Part shown: positions 26,622-36,256 of the stretch, one piece after another
Numbering within the stretch: position 1 is the stretch's first letter
Layout of the letters: each line of letters opens with the position of its first letter
Assembly (NCBI GenBank): GCA_963843315.1
Contig: CAWJJU010000004.1
Span: 124,001-188,000 of the forward strand
DNA from: JAWVFM01 sp963843315
Lineage (GTDB): Bacteria; Actinomycetota; Thermoleophilia; Solirubrobacterales; 70-9
Length of the DNA stretch: 64,000 nucleotides
Reading direction: 5' to 3'
Notes under the pieces: generated by a model
Databases searched by the model: none
What the model saw: only the letters and a program-made list of their open reading frames with translations
Told to the model about the DNA's origin: nothing
Made by a program: the position numbers and the translations under genes

Positions 26622-28539
26622 CGCTCGACCTCGATCCCCGCATACCCGAGGGGCCCATGGATGAGAAGTGGCACTCCTGGCTCGACACGCACAGGCTCGT
26701 CGGCCCGCGCAGGCGCCACGACTACAAGGTGATCGTGGTCGGGACCGGCCTCGCCGGCGCCAGCGCCGCCGCGACGCTCGCCCATCAGGGCTACACGGTC
26801 GACGCCTTCTGCTTTCAGGACAGCCCCCGCCGCGCGCACTCGATCGCCGCGCAGGGCGGCATCAACGCCACCAAGGACTACGCCAACGAGGGCGACTCGG
26901 TCCGCCGGCTCTTCGTGGACACAGTGAAGGGCGGCGACTTCCGGGCGCGCGAGGCGAACGTGTGGCGGCTCGCCGAGCTCTCCGCGAACATCATCGACCA
27001 GGCGGTGGCGCAGGGGGTGCCCTTCAACCGCGAGTACGGCGGCGTGCTGGCAACCCGCTCGTTCGGCGGCGTGCTCGTCGAGCGCACCTTCTACTGCCGC
27101 GGCCAGACCGGCCAGCAGCTGCTGCTGGGCGCCTACTCGGCGCTCCAGAACCAGATCAACGAGGGCCGCGCGCGCATGCACTCCCGCCACGAGCTCCTCG
27201 ACATCGTCCTGGTCGACGGGGTGGCCAAGGGGATCATCGCCCGCGATCTCGTGACCGGCGAGCTCGAGAAGCACGCGGCGGACGCCGTGGTGTTCGCGAC
27301 GGGCGGCTACTGCAACGTCTACTACCTGTCCACCAACGCGATGGGCTGCAACGTCACCGCGATCTGGCGGGCGCACAAGCGCGGCGCGGCCATGGCGAAT
27401 CCCTGCTTCACGCAGATCCACCCCACCTGCATCCCGCAGTCGGGCGAGTACCAGTCGAAGCTCACGCTGATGAGCGAGTCGCTGCGAAACGACGGCCGCA
27501 TCTGGGTGCCGCGCAAGGAGGGCGACGACCGCGCCCCCGGCGACATCCCCGAGGACGAGCGCTACTACTACCTCGAGGAGCGCTACCCCCGCTTCGGCAA
27601 CCTCGTGCCCCGCGACGTGGCCTCACGCGCCGCCAAGCACGTCTGCGACGACGGCCTTGGCATCGGCCAGACGGGGCGGGGCGTCTACCTCGACTTCCGC
27701 GACGCGATCGAAGAGCGCGGGCACGAGCAGATCGAGCAGCGCTACGGCAACCTCTTCGAGCTCTACGAGAGGATCACCGGCGAGAGCCCGTGGGACGTGC
27801 CGATGCGCATCTACCCCGCGCCCCACTACTCCATGGGCGGTCTGTGGGTCGACTACCACCTCGAGACCACCATCCCGGGGCTCTTCGCGATCGGCGAGTC
27901 CAACTTCTCCGACCACGGCGCCAACCGGCTGGGCGCCAGCGCGATGATGCAGTGCCTGGCCGACGGCTATTTCGTGGTGCCGCACACCGTCACCCACTAC
28001 CTCTCCGGCCTCGAGGAGGGTCACGTCGACACCGACCATCCCGCGTTCGCCGAGACGGCGCACCGCGTCGCCGAGCGGCTCGAGCGGCTCACCTCGGTCG
28101 GCGGCAGCACCTCGCCGGCTGTGTTCCACCGCGAGCTGGGCCACGTGATGCTCGACCGCTGCGGGATCTCGCGCACGAGGGAGGGCCTGGAGGAGGCGGT
28201 CGAGAGAATCAGCGAGATCCGCAAGGAGTTCTGGCGCGACCTGCGCGTGGACGGCACCGGGCGCGAGTTCAACCAGACCCTCGAGTACGCGGGCCGGGTC
28301 GCGGATTTCCTCGAGTTCAGCGAGCTGATGTGCCGCGACGCGATCGAGCGCGACGAGTCCTGCGGCTGCCACTTGCGCGAGGAGCACCAGACGGAGGACG
28401 GCGAGGCGCTGCGCGACGACGACAACTTCGCGCACACGCCAGATCTGGGAGTGGACAGGCGAGGACAGCGAGCCGAACCTGCACAGAGAGGAGCTCGAGC
28501 TTCGACGAGGTCGCGCTGGCGCAGAGGAACTACAAGTGA
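26618..28539 (+). CDS. sdhA: Succinate dehydrogenase flavoprotein subunit, 3' end with two +1 frameshifts
   Basis: The flavoprotein oxidises succinate to fumarate. It has the FAD motif VVGTGLAGASAAATLA, the covalent-FAD region RRAHSIAAQGGIN, the active-site HPTCIPQSGEY and the C-terminal FAD contact GASAMMQCLADGYF. Residues up to about 607 read in one frame. To reach the family's usual end (WEWTGE, then LAQRNYK and TGA at 28537) the frame must move +1 near 28441 and again near 28500. Without these shifts the ORF runs on to 28669 with unrelated sequence. The insertions continue into sdhB and look like sequence error. Confidence 0.9.
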
Positions 28540-29315
28540 AGTTCACGCTCGAGATCTGGCGGCAGGACGGGCCCCGGCGAGGAGGGGCGCTTCGAGACCT
28601 GCCACGTGGAGGGCATCGATCCCGACGCCTCGTTCCTCGAGATGCTGGACATCCTCAACGAGAACCTGATCCACGACGGCAAGCGCTCCGTCGCGTTCGA
28701 CTCCGACTGCCGCGAGGGGATCTGCGGCTCGTGCGCGCTACGTGATCGACGGCATCGCCCACGGGCCGCGGCGGGTGACGAGCTGCCAGGTCTACATGCG
28801 CGACTTCGAAGACGGGCAGACGATCAGGGTCGAGCCGTTCCGCTCGACGCGTCTTCGGGGTGGTCAAGCGACCTGGTGGTCGACCGCTCCGCTCTCGACC
28901 GGATTCAGCAGGCCGGCGGATACATCTCCGTCGGCACCGGGCCCGAAGCCCGAGCCGAACTCACAGCCGGTCCACCCCGAGGTGCAGCAGGCCTCGATGG
29001 ACGCGGCCATCTGCATCGGCTGCGGGGCGTGCGTCGCCGCCTGCCCCAACGGCTCGGCCATGCTCTTCACCGGCGCCAAGGTCACGCACCTCAACCTGCT
29101 GCCGCAGGGCCAGCCGGAGCGCTTCCACCGAGCGCGGGCGATGGTGCGCCAACACGACGAGGAGGGCTTCGGCGGGTGCACCAACACACGGCGAATGCCA
29201 GGCGGTGTGCCCGCAGGAGATCTCGATCAAGGTCATCGGCGAGCTCTACCACGAGTACCGCCTGGCGATGATCGAGAAGCTTCGCCGCCGGCGCGGAACG
29301 CAGCAGGCCCAGTAA
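28536..29315 (+). pseudogene. sdhB: Succinate dehydrogenase iron-sulfur subunit, broken by six single-base insertions
   Basis: GTG at 28536 overlaps the sdhA stop (GTGA). The family sequence can be followed to TAA at 29313, but only by dropping single bases at about 28575, 28741, 28850, 28869, 28945 and 29186. Pieced together, it has the 2Fe-2S loop CREGICGSC, the 4Fe-4S motif CIGCGACVAACP and a final cluster region ending ECQAVCPQEISIKV. All changes are +1 insertions, several at short runs (CCCC, ACACAC), and no stop or deletion mutations are seen. I therefore think the real gene is intact and the sequence locally faulty. Confidence 0.8.
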
Positions 29316-29557
29316 CACCGCAACCGGGAGGAGCGATGAGGGAGCCCGAAGCCTGCGACGACCCGAGGACACGCACTGGGCTCTGCGCTGGGGCGCCGAA
29401 CAGACCACCTCGCCGAGCTGCGCTGGGGGGTTCGGAGACAGAGCCGTGTTCGCCGCGCTCTCCGGGGTAGCTGAACGCGGCGATCGAGCGCGCGGTGAGC
29501 GTCCCGACAGGGCGCTGGGCACGCATCGGGCTCGGCCCATAAACTCCCGCGCCGCCG
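29316..29557 (+). other. Gap with a possible small ORF, perhaps damaged
   Basis: GGGAGGAG precedes ATG at 29336, which opens a 44-codon ORF to 29470. A more protein-like reading (DTHWALRWGAEQ, then TDHLAELRWG) appears only if two further bases are skipped. It lies directly after the error-rich sdhB stretch, so a small cotranscribed gene with the same damage is possible. A -10-like TAAACT at 29540-29545 precedes the next gene. Confidence 0.25.
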
Positions 29558-31243
29558 ATGCCTAAGCACGATGTTCTGGTCATAGGCGCCGGCCTTGCGG
29601 GCCAGCGCGCAGCTCTGGCGGCCGCCGAGGCAGGCGTCTCCGTGGGGATCGTCTCCAAGGTCCACCCCGTCCGCTCGCACTCCAACGCGGCGCAGGGCGG
29701 CATCAACGCCGCGCTCGCGCCCGACGACTCCTGGGAGTCGCACGCCTTCGACACCATCAAGGGCTCGGACTACCTGAGCGACCAGGACGCGGTGGAGATC
29801 ATGTGCCGCGAGGCGCCCGACGAGGTGCTCCACCTCGAGCACCTCGGCGTGACCTTCCATCGCGACGAGACCGGCCACCTGGGAACCCGCGCCTTCGGCG
29901 GCGCGTCAAAGGCCCGCACCTTCTACGTCGCCGACATCACCGGCCAGGCGATCATGCACGTCCTCTACGAGCAGCTGATGAAGCACGCCGCGCTCATCTC
30001 CCGCTACGAGGAGTGGTTCACGACCGGCCTGGCCATCGACCGCGACGGCGAGTGCGCGGGCGTCGTGGTCCGCAACATCCGCGACGGCTCGATGGACCTC
30101 TTCGAGGCGAAGGCGGTGATCCTCGCCACCGGTGGCAACGGCCAGATCTGGCGCCCCACCACGAACGCGCTCATCTGCACGGGCGACGGCATCGCGATGG
30201 CCTATCGCGCCGGCGCCGAGCTGATGGACATGGAGATGGTCCAGTACCACCCCACCACGCTCGCGCGCAAGGGCTTCCTCATCACCGAGGGCGCCCGCGG
30301 CGAGGGCGCGCACCTGCTGAACGCCAAGGGCGAGCGCTTCATGGAGCGCTACGCACCGAACAAGATGGAGCTGGCCTCCCGCGACGTCGTCTCCCGCGCC
30401 GAGCAGACCGAGATCAACGAGGGCCGCGGCTTCCCCGACGGCACCGTGGCCCTGGACGTGACGGTCGTCCCGCGCAAGCGCATCCACGAGGCGCTGCGCG
30501 AGATCGTGCTGGTCGGCCGCGACTTCGCCGGCGTCGACATCACCCGCGAGCCCATCCACATCAAGCCCGGCAACCACTACATGATGGGCGGGGTCAAGAC
30601 CGACGTCCACGGCCGCACCACCATCGGCGGCCTCTACGCCGCCGGCGAGGTCGCCTGCGTCTCCGTCCACGGCGGCAACCGCCTTGGCGCGAACTCCCTT
30701 CTGGACACCCTCATCTTCGGACGGCGCTCGGGCGAGGACGCCGCCCACCGCGCCAAGCAGATGGGCCACGCGCGGCCCGAGCCCGGGACCCTCGCCGACG
30801 CCACCGCCAGGATCGACGAGATCAACGGGCGCGAGCGCACCGGCCGCCGCGTCGCCGAGATCCGCCACGAGATGAGCGTCGAGATGGACCGCAACATCGG
30901 CGTCTTCCGCGAGGCAGAGGGAATCCAGAGCGCGCTCGACACGATCCGCCGCCTCAAGGAGGAGGCCAGGACCGCCTACATCGACGACCACGGCGAGATC
31001 TTCAACCAGGACCTGCTGAGCGCGATCGAGCTCGACTTCATGCTCGACAACGCGGAGTGCACCTGCATGGCGGCCATGCACCGCACGGAGAGCCGCGGCG
31101 CCCAGTACCGGACCGACTTCCCCGAGCGAAACGACGACGAGTGGCTCAAGCACATCACGCTGTCGGCCAACGGGGAAGGACCCGAGATCGGCTACTCAGA
31201 GGTGACGATCACCAACTGGGAGCCCATGGAGAGGACGTACTAG
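29558..31243 (+). CDS. Second succinate dehydrogenase/fumarate reductase flavoprotein subunit
   Basis: The 561-residue flavoprotein is distinct from the sdhA at 26618. It has FAD motif VIGAGLAGQRAALAAAEAG, the His-FAD region RSHSNAAQGGINAALAP, active-site segments QYHPTTLARKGFLITEGARGEG and HYMMGGVKTD, and the closing motif GGNRLGANSLLDTLIFG. The shorter length and its partners (an extended FeS protein and a CCG-domain protein) fit the type E SdhABE or Mfr/Tfr-like complexes. Direction of catalysis cannot be told from sequence. It is followed directly by the FeS gene at 31244. Confidence 0.92.
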   Translation: MPKHDVLVIGAGLAGQRAALAAAEAGVSVGIVSKVHPVRSHSNAAQGGINAALAPDDSWESHAFDTIKGSDYLSDQDAVEIMCREAPDEVLHLEHLGVTFHRDETGHLGTRAFGGASKARTFYVADITGQAIMHVLYEQLMKHAALISRYEEWFTTGLAIDRDGECAGVVVRNIRDGSMDLFEAKAVILATGGNGQIWRPTTNALICTGDGIAMAYRAGAELMDMEMVQYHPTTLARKGFLITEGARGEGAHLLNAKGERFMERYAPNKMELASRDVVSRAEQTEINEGRGFPDGTVALDVTVVPRKRIHEALREIVLVGRDFAGVDITREPIHIKPGNHYMMGGVKTDVHGRTTIGGLYAAGEVACVSVHGGNRLGANSLLDTLIFGRRSGEDAAHRAKQMGHARPEPGTLADATARIDEINGRERTGRRVAEIRHEMSVEMDRNIGVFREAEGIQSALDTIRRLKEEARTAYIDDHGEIFNQDLLSAIELDFMLDNAECTCMAAMHRTESRGAQYRTDFPERNDDEWLKHITLSANGEGPEIGYSEVTITNWEPMERTY

Positions 31244-32440
31244 ATGGCTGACTACACCGTCAAGGTTCGCCGCTTCCAGCCCGAGTCGGGCGACGGCCCC
31301 TACTGGGAGTCGTTCGAGGTCGAGCTCGAGGAATCGCTGTCGGTGCTCGACGCACTGCTCGACGCCCGCTCGAACCAGGACGGCAGCCTGGCCGTTCGCT
31401 GCTCGTGCCGGGCCGCCATCTGCGGCTCCTGCGGCGTGAAGGTGAACGGCCAGTCGACGCTCGCCTGCAAGACCAAGATCCAGGACGCTCAGGATGAGGC
31501 CAACCGCAAGGCCGGCGTCGTCGCCGGCGACCCGGTGGCGCCCGGTGGCGCCGACGCGCCTCCCGCTCCAGAGGACCAGGCCGAGATCGTCATCGAGCCG
31601 ATGGGCAACATGCCGGTGATCAAGGACCTGGTGACCGACATGGAGTCGACGCACTGGGAGAAGATCCGCCGCGTCACGCCATGGCTCCTGCCCGAGGGCG
31701 ACCCGCCGGAGCGCGAGTACCTCGTCCCCGCGGAGGCGATGATCGACGTCACGCAGTCCATGGCCTGCATCCAGTGCGGCGCCTGCGTGTCCTCGTGCCT
31801 GTCGATGGAGGCCGACCCGGGCTTCATCGGCCCCGCCGCGCTGGCCAAGGCCTACCGCTTCGTCGGCGACCCGCGCGACGCCCAGCGGCGCGAGCGCCTG
31901 TACGACCTGGCGCAGGACCCGCAGGGCATCTACGACTGCACCCACTGCTTCTCGTGCGTCGACGCCTGCCCCAAGGGCGTCGCGCCAATGGATCAGATCA
32001 TGCGCCTGCGCCGCCTCGCCGGCCACGAAGAGGAAATCGACGACGTCAACAACGGCCACCGCCACGAGGCCGCCTTCGTGAAGATCATCGAGAAGAAGGG
32101 CACTCTGGACGAGTCGATGCTGCTCCAGGAGTCCTTCGCGCCGGGGATCAAGGGCAAGCTCAAGCCCACCCGCGCTGCGATCAGCGGCCTGCTGGGCTCC
32201 ATCCCGACCGCGATTCGCGGAATCCGCACGGGCAAGATGCGCTCGCTGCCCAAGCTCATCCCCGGCGTGCACGAGAAGCTCCCGGGCGACGCGCAGGACC
32301 ACGTCAAGCGCGTGTACTCACACGCTGAGGACCACCGCGAGGAGATCAACCTGTACATCGTTGGCGAAGACGAAGGCGATGCCGTGCCCGCGGCTCCGGA
32401 AGAGGGCGAGGGCAGCGTCACCCAAGGAGCTGCTTCATGA
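31244..32440 (+). CDS. Succinate dehydrogenase/fumarate reductase FeS protein with long C-terminal extension
   Basis: The 398-residue protein has an N-terminal 2Fe-2S domain (CSCRAAICGSC, then LACKTKIQ). A central ferredoxin-like region has two cluster motifs, CIQCGACVSSCLS and CTHCFSCVDACPKG. Ordinary SdhB proteins end near the last motif. This one continues for about 140 residues, as in TfrB/HdrC-like and type E proteins. The first base of its ATG follows the stop of the flavoprotein gene, and its stop overlaps the next ATG, so the three subunits are made together. Confidence 0.92.
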   Translation: MADYTVKVRRFQPESGDGPYWESFEVELEESLSVLDALLDARSNQDGSLAVRCSCRAAICGSCGVKVNGQSTLACKTKIQDAQDEANRKAGVVAGDPVAPGGADAPPAPEDQAEIVIEPMGNMPVIKDLVTDMESTHWEKIRRVTPWLLPEGDPPEREYLVPAEAMIDVTQSMACIQCGACVSSCLSMEADPGFIGPAALAKAYRFVGDPRDAQRRERLYDLAQDPQGIYDCTHCFSCVDACPKGVAPMDQIMRLRRLAGHEEEIDDVNNGHRHEAAFVKIIEKKGTLDESMLLQESFAPGIKGKLKPTRAAISGLLGSIPTAIRGIRTGKMRSLPKLIPGVHEKLPGDAQDHVKRVYSHAEDHREEINLYIVGEDEGDAVPAAPEEGEGSVTQGAAS

Positions 32441-33333
32441 AGCTTGCGTATTGGCCCGGCTGCGTCTCGCGCGGCTTCACGCCCGAGCTCCACGGCTCGA
32501 TGGCGCTCGTCGCCGAGCGCCTCGGCATCGAGCTGGTCACCCTCGACCGCGCCAACTGCTGCGGCGCGGGCGTCATCGCCGAGCACAACCAGGAGCTCGC
32601 CGACACCCTGAATGCCCGCACCTTCGCCCTCGCTCAGGAGACCGGGCTGGCGATGATGAACATCTGCTCGACCTGCCAGGGCGCCCAGTCCGAGTGCCGG
32701 CAGCGCCTCGACGCCGACGACGCCTACCTGGCCCACATCAACGAGATCCTCGCCCCGGAGGGAATCAGCTACGCCAAGGACAAGACCGGCTTCGACAACA
32801 AGAACTTCCTCTGGGTGCTGGTCGAGGACATCGGCCTCGACCAGCTGAAGGAGCAGGTCAAGCGGCCGCTCGGCGGGCTGCGCGTCGGGCCGTTCTACGG
32901 CTGCTACATCCTGCGCCCCAAGAGCCGCCTGGGCTACGAGGAGCACCCCGACCGCGACCTCTACCTGGACTGGGTGATCGAGGCGCTGGGGGGCGAGGTC
33001 GTCGAGTACGACGGCGCGCGCCGGTGCTGCGGTTTCCCGGTGATCACCATGAACCGCGAGACCTCGCTGCGCCAGGCCGGGACCCACGTGGGCGACGCCA
33101 TCGACGCCGGCGCCGACTGCCTGGTGACCCCGTGCCCGCTGTGCCACCTGAACCTGGACATGCAGCAGCCCGAGGCCGCCAAGGTCGTCGGCCGCGACCT
33201 GGGTCTCGCGGTGCTCCACCTGCCACAGCTGGTGGGCCTGGCGCTCGGCTTCGAGCCCAAGCAGCTGGGCATGCCCAAGCACATCGCCTCGACCGGCTGG
33301 GTCGAGGAGCGGCTCACCGCCGCGACGGCCTGA
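32437..33333 (+). CDS. CCG-domain protein (HdrB/SdhE-like) of a type E complex
   Basis: The 298-residue protein has two copies of the cysteine-rich CCG domain. The first has PGC, 31 residues, CCG, then CSTC; the second has YGC, RCCGFP, then PCPLC. In heterodisulfide reductase HdrB and archaeal SdhE these bind unusual Fe-S clusters and face the electron acceptor. There is no transmembrane segment, so attachment to the membrane would be peripheral. It overlaps the FeS gene by ATGA and completes the second complex. Confidence 0.92.
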   Translation: MKLAYWPGCVSRGFTPELHGSMALVAERLGIELVTLDRANCCGAGVIAEHNQELADTLNARTFALAQETGLAMMNICSTCQGAQSECRQRLDADDAYLAHINEILAPEGISYAKDKTGFDNKNFLWVLVEDIGLDQLKEQVKRPLGGLRVGPFYGCYILRPKSRLGYEEHPDRDLYLDWVIEALGGEVVEYDGARRCCGFPVITMNRETSLRQAGTHVGDAIDAGADCLVTPCPLCHLNLDMQQPEAAKVVGRDLGLAVLHLPQLVGLALGFEPKQLGMPKHIASTGWVEERLTAATA

Positions 33334-33353
33334 CGCAGCCGCCGATCAGCATC

Positions 33354-33359
33354 TAGCCT
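33354..33359 (+). promoter_or_regulatory. -10-like TAGCCT, gene at 33367
   Basis: TAGCCT ends seven bases before ATG at 33367. Confidence 0.45.
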
Positions 33360-33366
33360 GCCGCGA

Positions 33367-34032
33367 ATGAGCGCGGAGCCCGTCGAGCCGACCGAGCACA
33401 CGCGCGTGCGGCGAAAGCCGGCGCGCGGCAGCTACGACCGCGAGGTGATCGACTCGATCCTCGACGAGGCGCTCACGTGCCATGTGGGGTTCGTCGACGA
33501 CGGCGTGCCGTTCGTCATCCCCACCATCCACGCGCGGGTCGACGACGTCCTCTATCTGCACGGCTCCAAGGCGAGTCGCCTGCTGAAGGTCCTGGGGTCG
33601 GGCGCTCCGTTCTGCGTCACCGTGACGCTGATCGACGGCCTCGTCCTCGCCCGCGCGGCCATCCACCACTCGCTCAACTACCGATCGGTGGTTGTGCTCG
33701 GCGCCGGCGAGCTCGTCACCTCCGAGGAGGAGAAGCGGAGGGCCTTCGACGCCGTCGTCGAGCACATCGTTCCCGGGCGGACGAGCGAGGCAAGGGGGGC
33801 CGACGCCGCCGACCTGAGGGGCACGCAGATCGTTCGCCTGCCCATCAACGAGGCATCGGCCAAGGTGCGGACCGGTCCGCCGATCGACGAGCGCAAGGAC
33901 ATGGAGCTCGCGGTGTGGGCGGGCGAGCTGCCGCTGACGACCGTGCCCGGCGAGCCCGTGCCCGATCCGGAGGGCACCATCGAGCTCGACGTTCCGGGCT
34001 ACGTCATGGATTGGCCCCGCCGCCAGATCTAG
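33367..34032 (+). CDS. Pyridoxamine 5'-phosphate oxidase-family flavin-binding protein
   Basis: The 221-residue split-barrel protein resembles the NimA/PNPOx-like group (HVGFVDDGVPFVIPTIHARVDDVLYLHGSKASRLL, VLARAAIHHSLNYRSVVVLG). Such proteins bind FMN or F420 and reduce small substrates. The precise substrate is unknown, and vitamin B6 synthesis is unlikely. The last 29 bases overlap the end of the convergent antiporter gene. Confidence 0.85.
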   Translation: MSAEPVEPTEHTRVRRKPARGSYDREVIDSILDEALTCHVGFVDDGVPFVIPTIHARVDDVLYLHGSKASRLLKVLGSGAPFCVTVTLIDGLVLARAAIHHSLNYRSVVVLGAGELVTSEEEKRRAFDAVVEHIVPGRTSEARGADAADLRGTQIVRLPINEASAKVRTGPPIDERKDMELAVWAGELPLTTVPGEPVPDPEGTIELDVPGYVMDWPRRQI

Positions 34033-35224
34033 GCTGGGCGTCGCGCTTCAGCCGCTCCAGCCACCGCGTGCCGACGGTGTCCGTGAGCCCGTGGACCACG
34101 ATCGACGTGATCACGGTGAACGCGGCGATCGAGAAGATCAGCGAGCGCTGCGATTCGTGCGAGTCGAGCACGAACAGCGCGAACAGCATCGAGGCCACCC
34201 CCTTCGGCCCGAACCAGGCGATGAAGACCTGCTCCGGGCGCGGCAGCTTCGAGCGCACGAACGAGATGCCGATGGAGAGGGGGCGCGCCACGAGGATCGC
34301 CGCGGCGATAAACACGACCAGCCGCCAGACGTCGCTGCCGAATCCCGTCGCCCAGATCAGCGCTCCGAAGATGAAGAAGGTGATGACCTGGGCGATCGCG
34401 CTCAGGTTCTCGGCGAAGACGATGTACTCCTCGGGAATGTCGTGCTCGGTCACGCCCAGCGTTATCCCGCACACGAAGGCGGCGATCAGGCCGTTGCCGA
34501 TCGTCACGTCGGCGAGGCCGAACGCCATCAGGCCGATGCCCAGCGCGTAGATCCCGTCGTTGTGAGGCGCCATGCCGCCACCGGGAAGGCGGCCGTGCAG
34601 GCGCCCGCCGGCGAACCCGAGGACCACGCCAACGAAGGCGCCGAAGGCGGCCTCCCCCACCAGCCGGGTGGCCTCGCCTCCGGCGTCGCCGCCCGGCTGG
34701 GCGAGGATGAGGAAGAAGAGCACGAAGGGAAGCGCCAGCCCGTCGTTCAGGCCCGATTCGAGATTGAGCGTGTGGCGAACGATCGCCGGCACGCGCAGCG
34801 AGGTCACCACGCTCGAGGTCACCACCGGGTCCGTCGGGGTCAGCACCGCGGCCAGCAGGAACGCCTCCGCCCAGTTCAGGGATGGGAAGAGAGCGTGTGC
34901 GGCGATCCCCAGCAGCACGAGCGTCACCGGCATCGCGAGCACGATCGCGCGGGTGACAGAACCCCAGTGGACACGAAGCAGCTCGCGCTCCGCGAGGAGG
35001 CCGTCGGCGAACAGGGTGAGGATCAGCGCGATCTCGACGACGTGGACGACGGCCGCGTCGCCAGAATCGACGCTCACCGCCCCGGCCGCGGCGAGGCCAA
35101 TGCCGAAGGCGACGGCGAGGATGGAGATCGACAGGACCGTGCCCCGGAGCAGGCCCGAGAGCCCGGCGGCCACCGCGAGGAGCCCACCGAAGACGAGTAT
35201 GGCTCCGCCGAAGCCCATGTCCAT
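34004..35224 (-). CDS. Cation:proton antiporter (CPA1, NhaP-like)
   Basis: The 406-residue membrane protein has about twelve hydrophobic segments and the CPA1 landmarks TPTDPVV and NLESGLNDGLALPFV, where the acidic residues carry the ion. It would exchange Na+ or K+ for H+ across the plasma membrane. It lacks the long cytoplasmic tail of larger NhaP proteins. It runs tail to tail into the PNPOx-like gene. Confidence 0.9.
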   Translation of the reverse strand: MDMGFGGAILVFGGLLAVAAGLSGLLRGTVLSISILAVAFGIGLAAAGAVSVDSGDAAVVHVVEIALILTLFADGLLAERELLRVHWGSVTRAIVLAMPVTLVLLGIAAHALFPSLNWAEAFLLAAVLTPTDPVVTSSVVTSLRVPAIVRHTLNLESGLNDGLALPFVLFFLILAQPGGDAGGEATRLVGEAAFGAFVGVVLGFAGGRLHGRLPGGGMAPHNDGIYALGIGLMAFGLADVTIGNGLIAAFVCGITLGVTEHDIPEEYIVFAENLSAIAQVITFFIFGALIWATGFGSDVWRLVVFIAAAILVARPLSIGISFVRSKLPRPEQVFIAWFGPKGVASMLFALFVLDSHESQRSLIFSIAAFTVITSIVVHGLTDTVGTRWLERLKRDAQPRSGGGANP

Positions 35225-35254
35225 GGACTAACTCATACAAGACAGCGGCATCGC

Positions 35255-35260
35255 TATCCT
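35255..35260 (+). promoter_or_regulatory. -10-like TATCCT, operon at 35269
   Basis: TATCCT ends eight bases before GTG at 35269, supporting the small ORF as a real first gene. Confidence 0.45.
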
Positions 35261-35268
35261 GCCGCGCC

Positions 35269-35424
35269 GTGAGCGAAGACACGAATAGCCCGAAGCCGCC
35301 CTCGCCCGAGGTCACGCAACTCGTGCTGCTTGGCCAGCTCGAAGACGCTGTCGCGCTGCACGCCAAGCAGGCCGAGATCGACCACGCCTCGGCCCGCGCG
35401 GCGATCGACGCCATCGCCGATTAG
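35269..35424 (+). CDS. Small 51-residue protein of unknown function
   Basis: GTG at 35269 opens a 51-codon ORF (MSEDTNSPKPPSPEVTQ, ending ARAAIDAIAD). It is mostly helical and acidic, with strongly GC-biased third positions like its neighbours. A leaderless-type -10 precedes it, and the MBL gene starts six bases after its stop. These points support a real, cotranscribed gene. I recognise no family. Confidence 0.55.
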   Translation: MSEDTNSPKPPSPEVTQLVLLGQLEDAVALHAKQAEIDHASARAAIDAIAD

Positions 35425-35430
35425 GCGCCC

Positions 35431-36183
35431 GTGAGCGATCCCTCGATGCTCGCGGACGGCGTCGTCCGCCTCGGAACCCACTACGTCAACTGGTACCTCG
35501 TCGCCGACGCGGACGGCGTCACGATCGTCGACGCCGGCGTTCCCGGCTACCGACCGCAGCTCGAGCCTGGCCTGGCGCTGCTGGGGCGCGAGCTGGCCGA
35601 CGTCAGGGCCATCCTCCTCACCCACGCCGACGGCGACCACACAGGCGTCTCGCCGCAGGTACGCGACGAGACCGACGTGCCGATCCACCTGCACCCCGAC
35701 GACGCCGAGAGCGCCCGCAGCCGCGGCGCCAAGAAGACCGACGAGGGGATGGCCGGCGAGCTCCGCCACTTCACCGCCTGGCGGCTGTTCACCCACTTCA
35801 CCCTTCACGGCGGGGCGCGCCCGCCGGTCGTCGACGACACGGTGGCGGTCGAGCCAGGCCCGATGAGCGTCCCCGGCGCGCCCGTGGCCATCCACACCCC
35901 GGGCCACACGCCCGGGCACGTCGCCTACCACTTCCCGAATCACGCAGCGCTCTTCGTGGGCGATCTCATGTGTACCTGGCATCCCACTCGCGGGCGCAGA
36001 GGCCCGCAGGTGATGGCCTTCAACGTCTCGACGCCCCAGTCGATCTCCTCGCTGGACGCGGTCGAGGGCATCGACGCCGCGCTCATGCTCCCCGGGCATG
36101 GGGAGCCGTGGGAGGGCGGCGTTGCCGCGGCGGTGGCCCAGGCCCGCGCGACGGCCAAGGCCGACGGGCGACCCGGGGCGTAG
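35431..36183 (+). CDS. MBL-fold metallo-hydrolase (glyoxalase II-like)
   Basis: The 250-residue enzyme has the metal motif THADGDHTG, with one His of the classical HxHxDH replaced by Asp. TPGHTPGHVAYH, VGDLM and LPGHGEPW follow. It resembles small glyoxalase II or lactonase-type hydrolases; the substrate is unknown. GTG at 35431 comes just after the 51-residue ORF, with which it shares a message. A terminator-like hairpin lies at 36212-36250. Confidence 0.88.
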   Translation: MSDPSMLADGVVRLGTHYVNWYLVADADGVTIVDAGVPGYRPQLEPGLALLGRELADVRAILLTHADGDHTGVSPQVRDETDVPIHLHPDDAESARSRGAKKTDEGMAGELRHFTAWRLFTHFTLHGGARPPVVDDTVAVEPGPMSVPGAPVAIHTPGHTPGHVAYHFPNHAALFVGDLMCTWHPTRGRRGPQVMAFNVSTPQSISSLDAVEGIDAALMLPGHGEPWEGGVAAAVAQARATAKADGRPGA

Positions 36184-36211
36184 GGCGCTTCGGGGCCTGG
36201 TCGTCCGGCCA

Positions 36212-36250
36212 ACTCGCCTTATTGGTCGCTATCCGACCAAAACTGCGAGT
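36212..36250. terminator. Hairpin between convergent genes
   Basis: Outer arms ACTCGC/GCGAGT (36212-36217, 36245-36250) and inner arms TTGGTCG/CGACCAA (36222-36228, 36234-36240) form an interrupted stem. It lies between the stops of the MBL gene and the convergent membrane-protein gene, so it may serve both. Confidence 0.55.
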
Positions 36251-36256
36251 CCGTCG

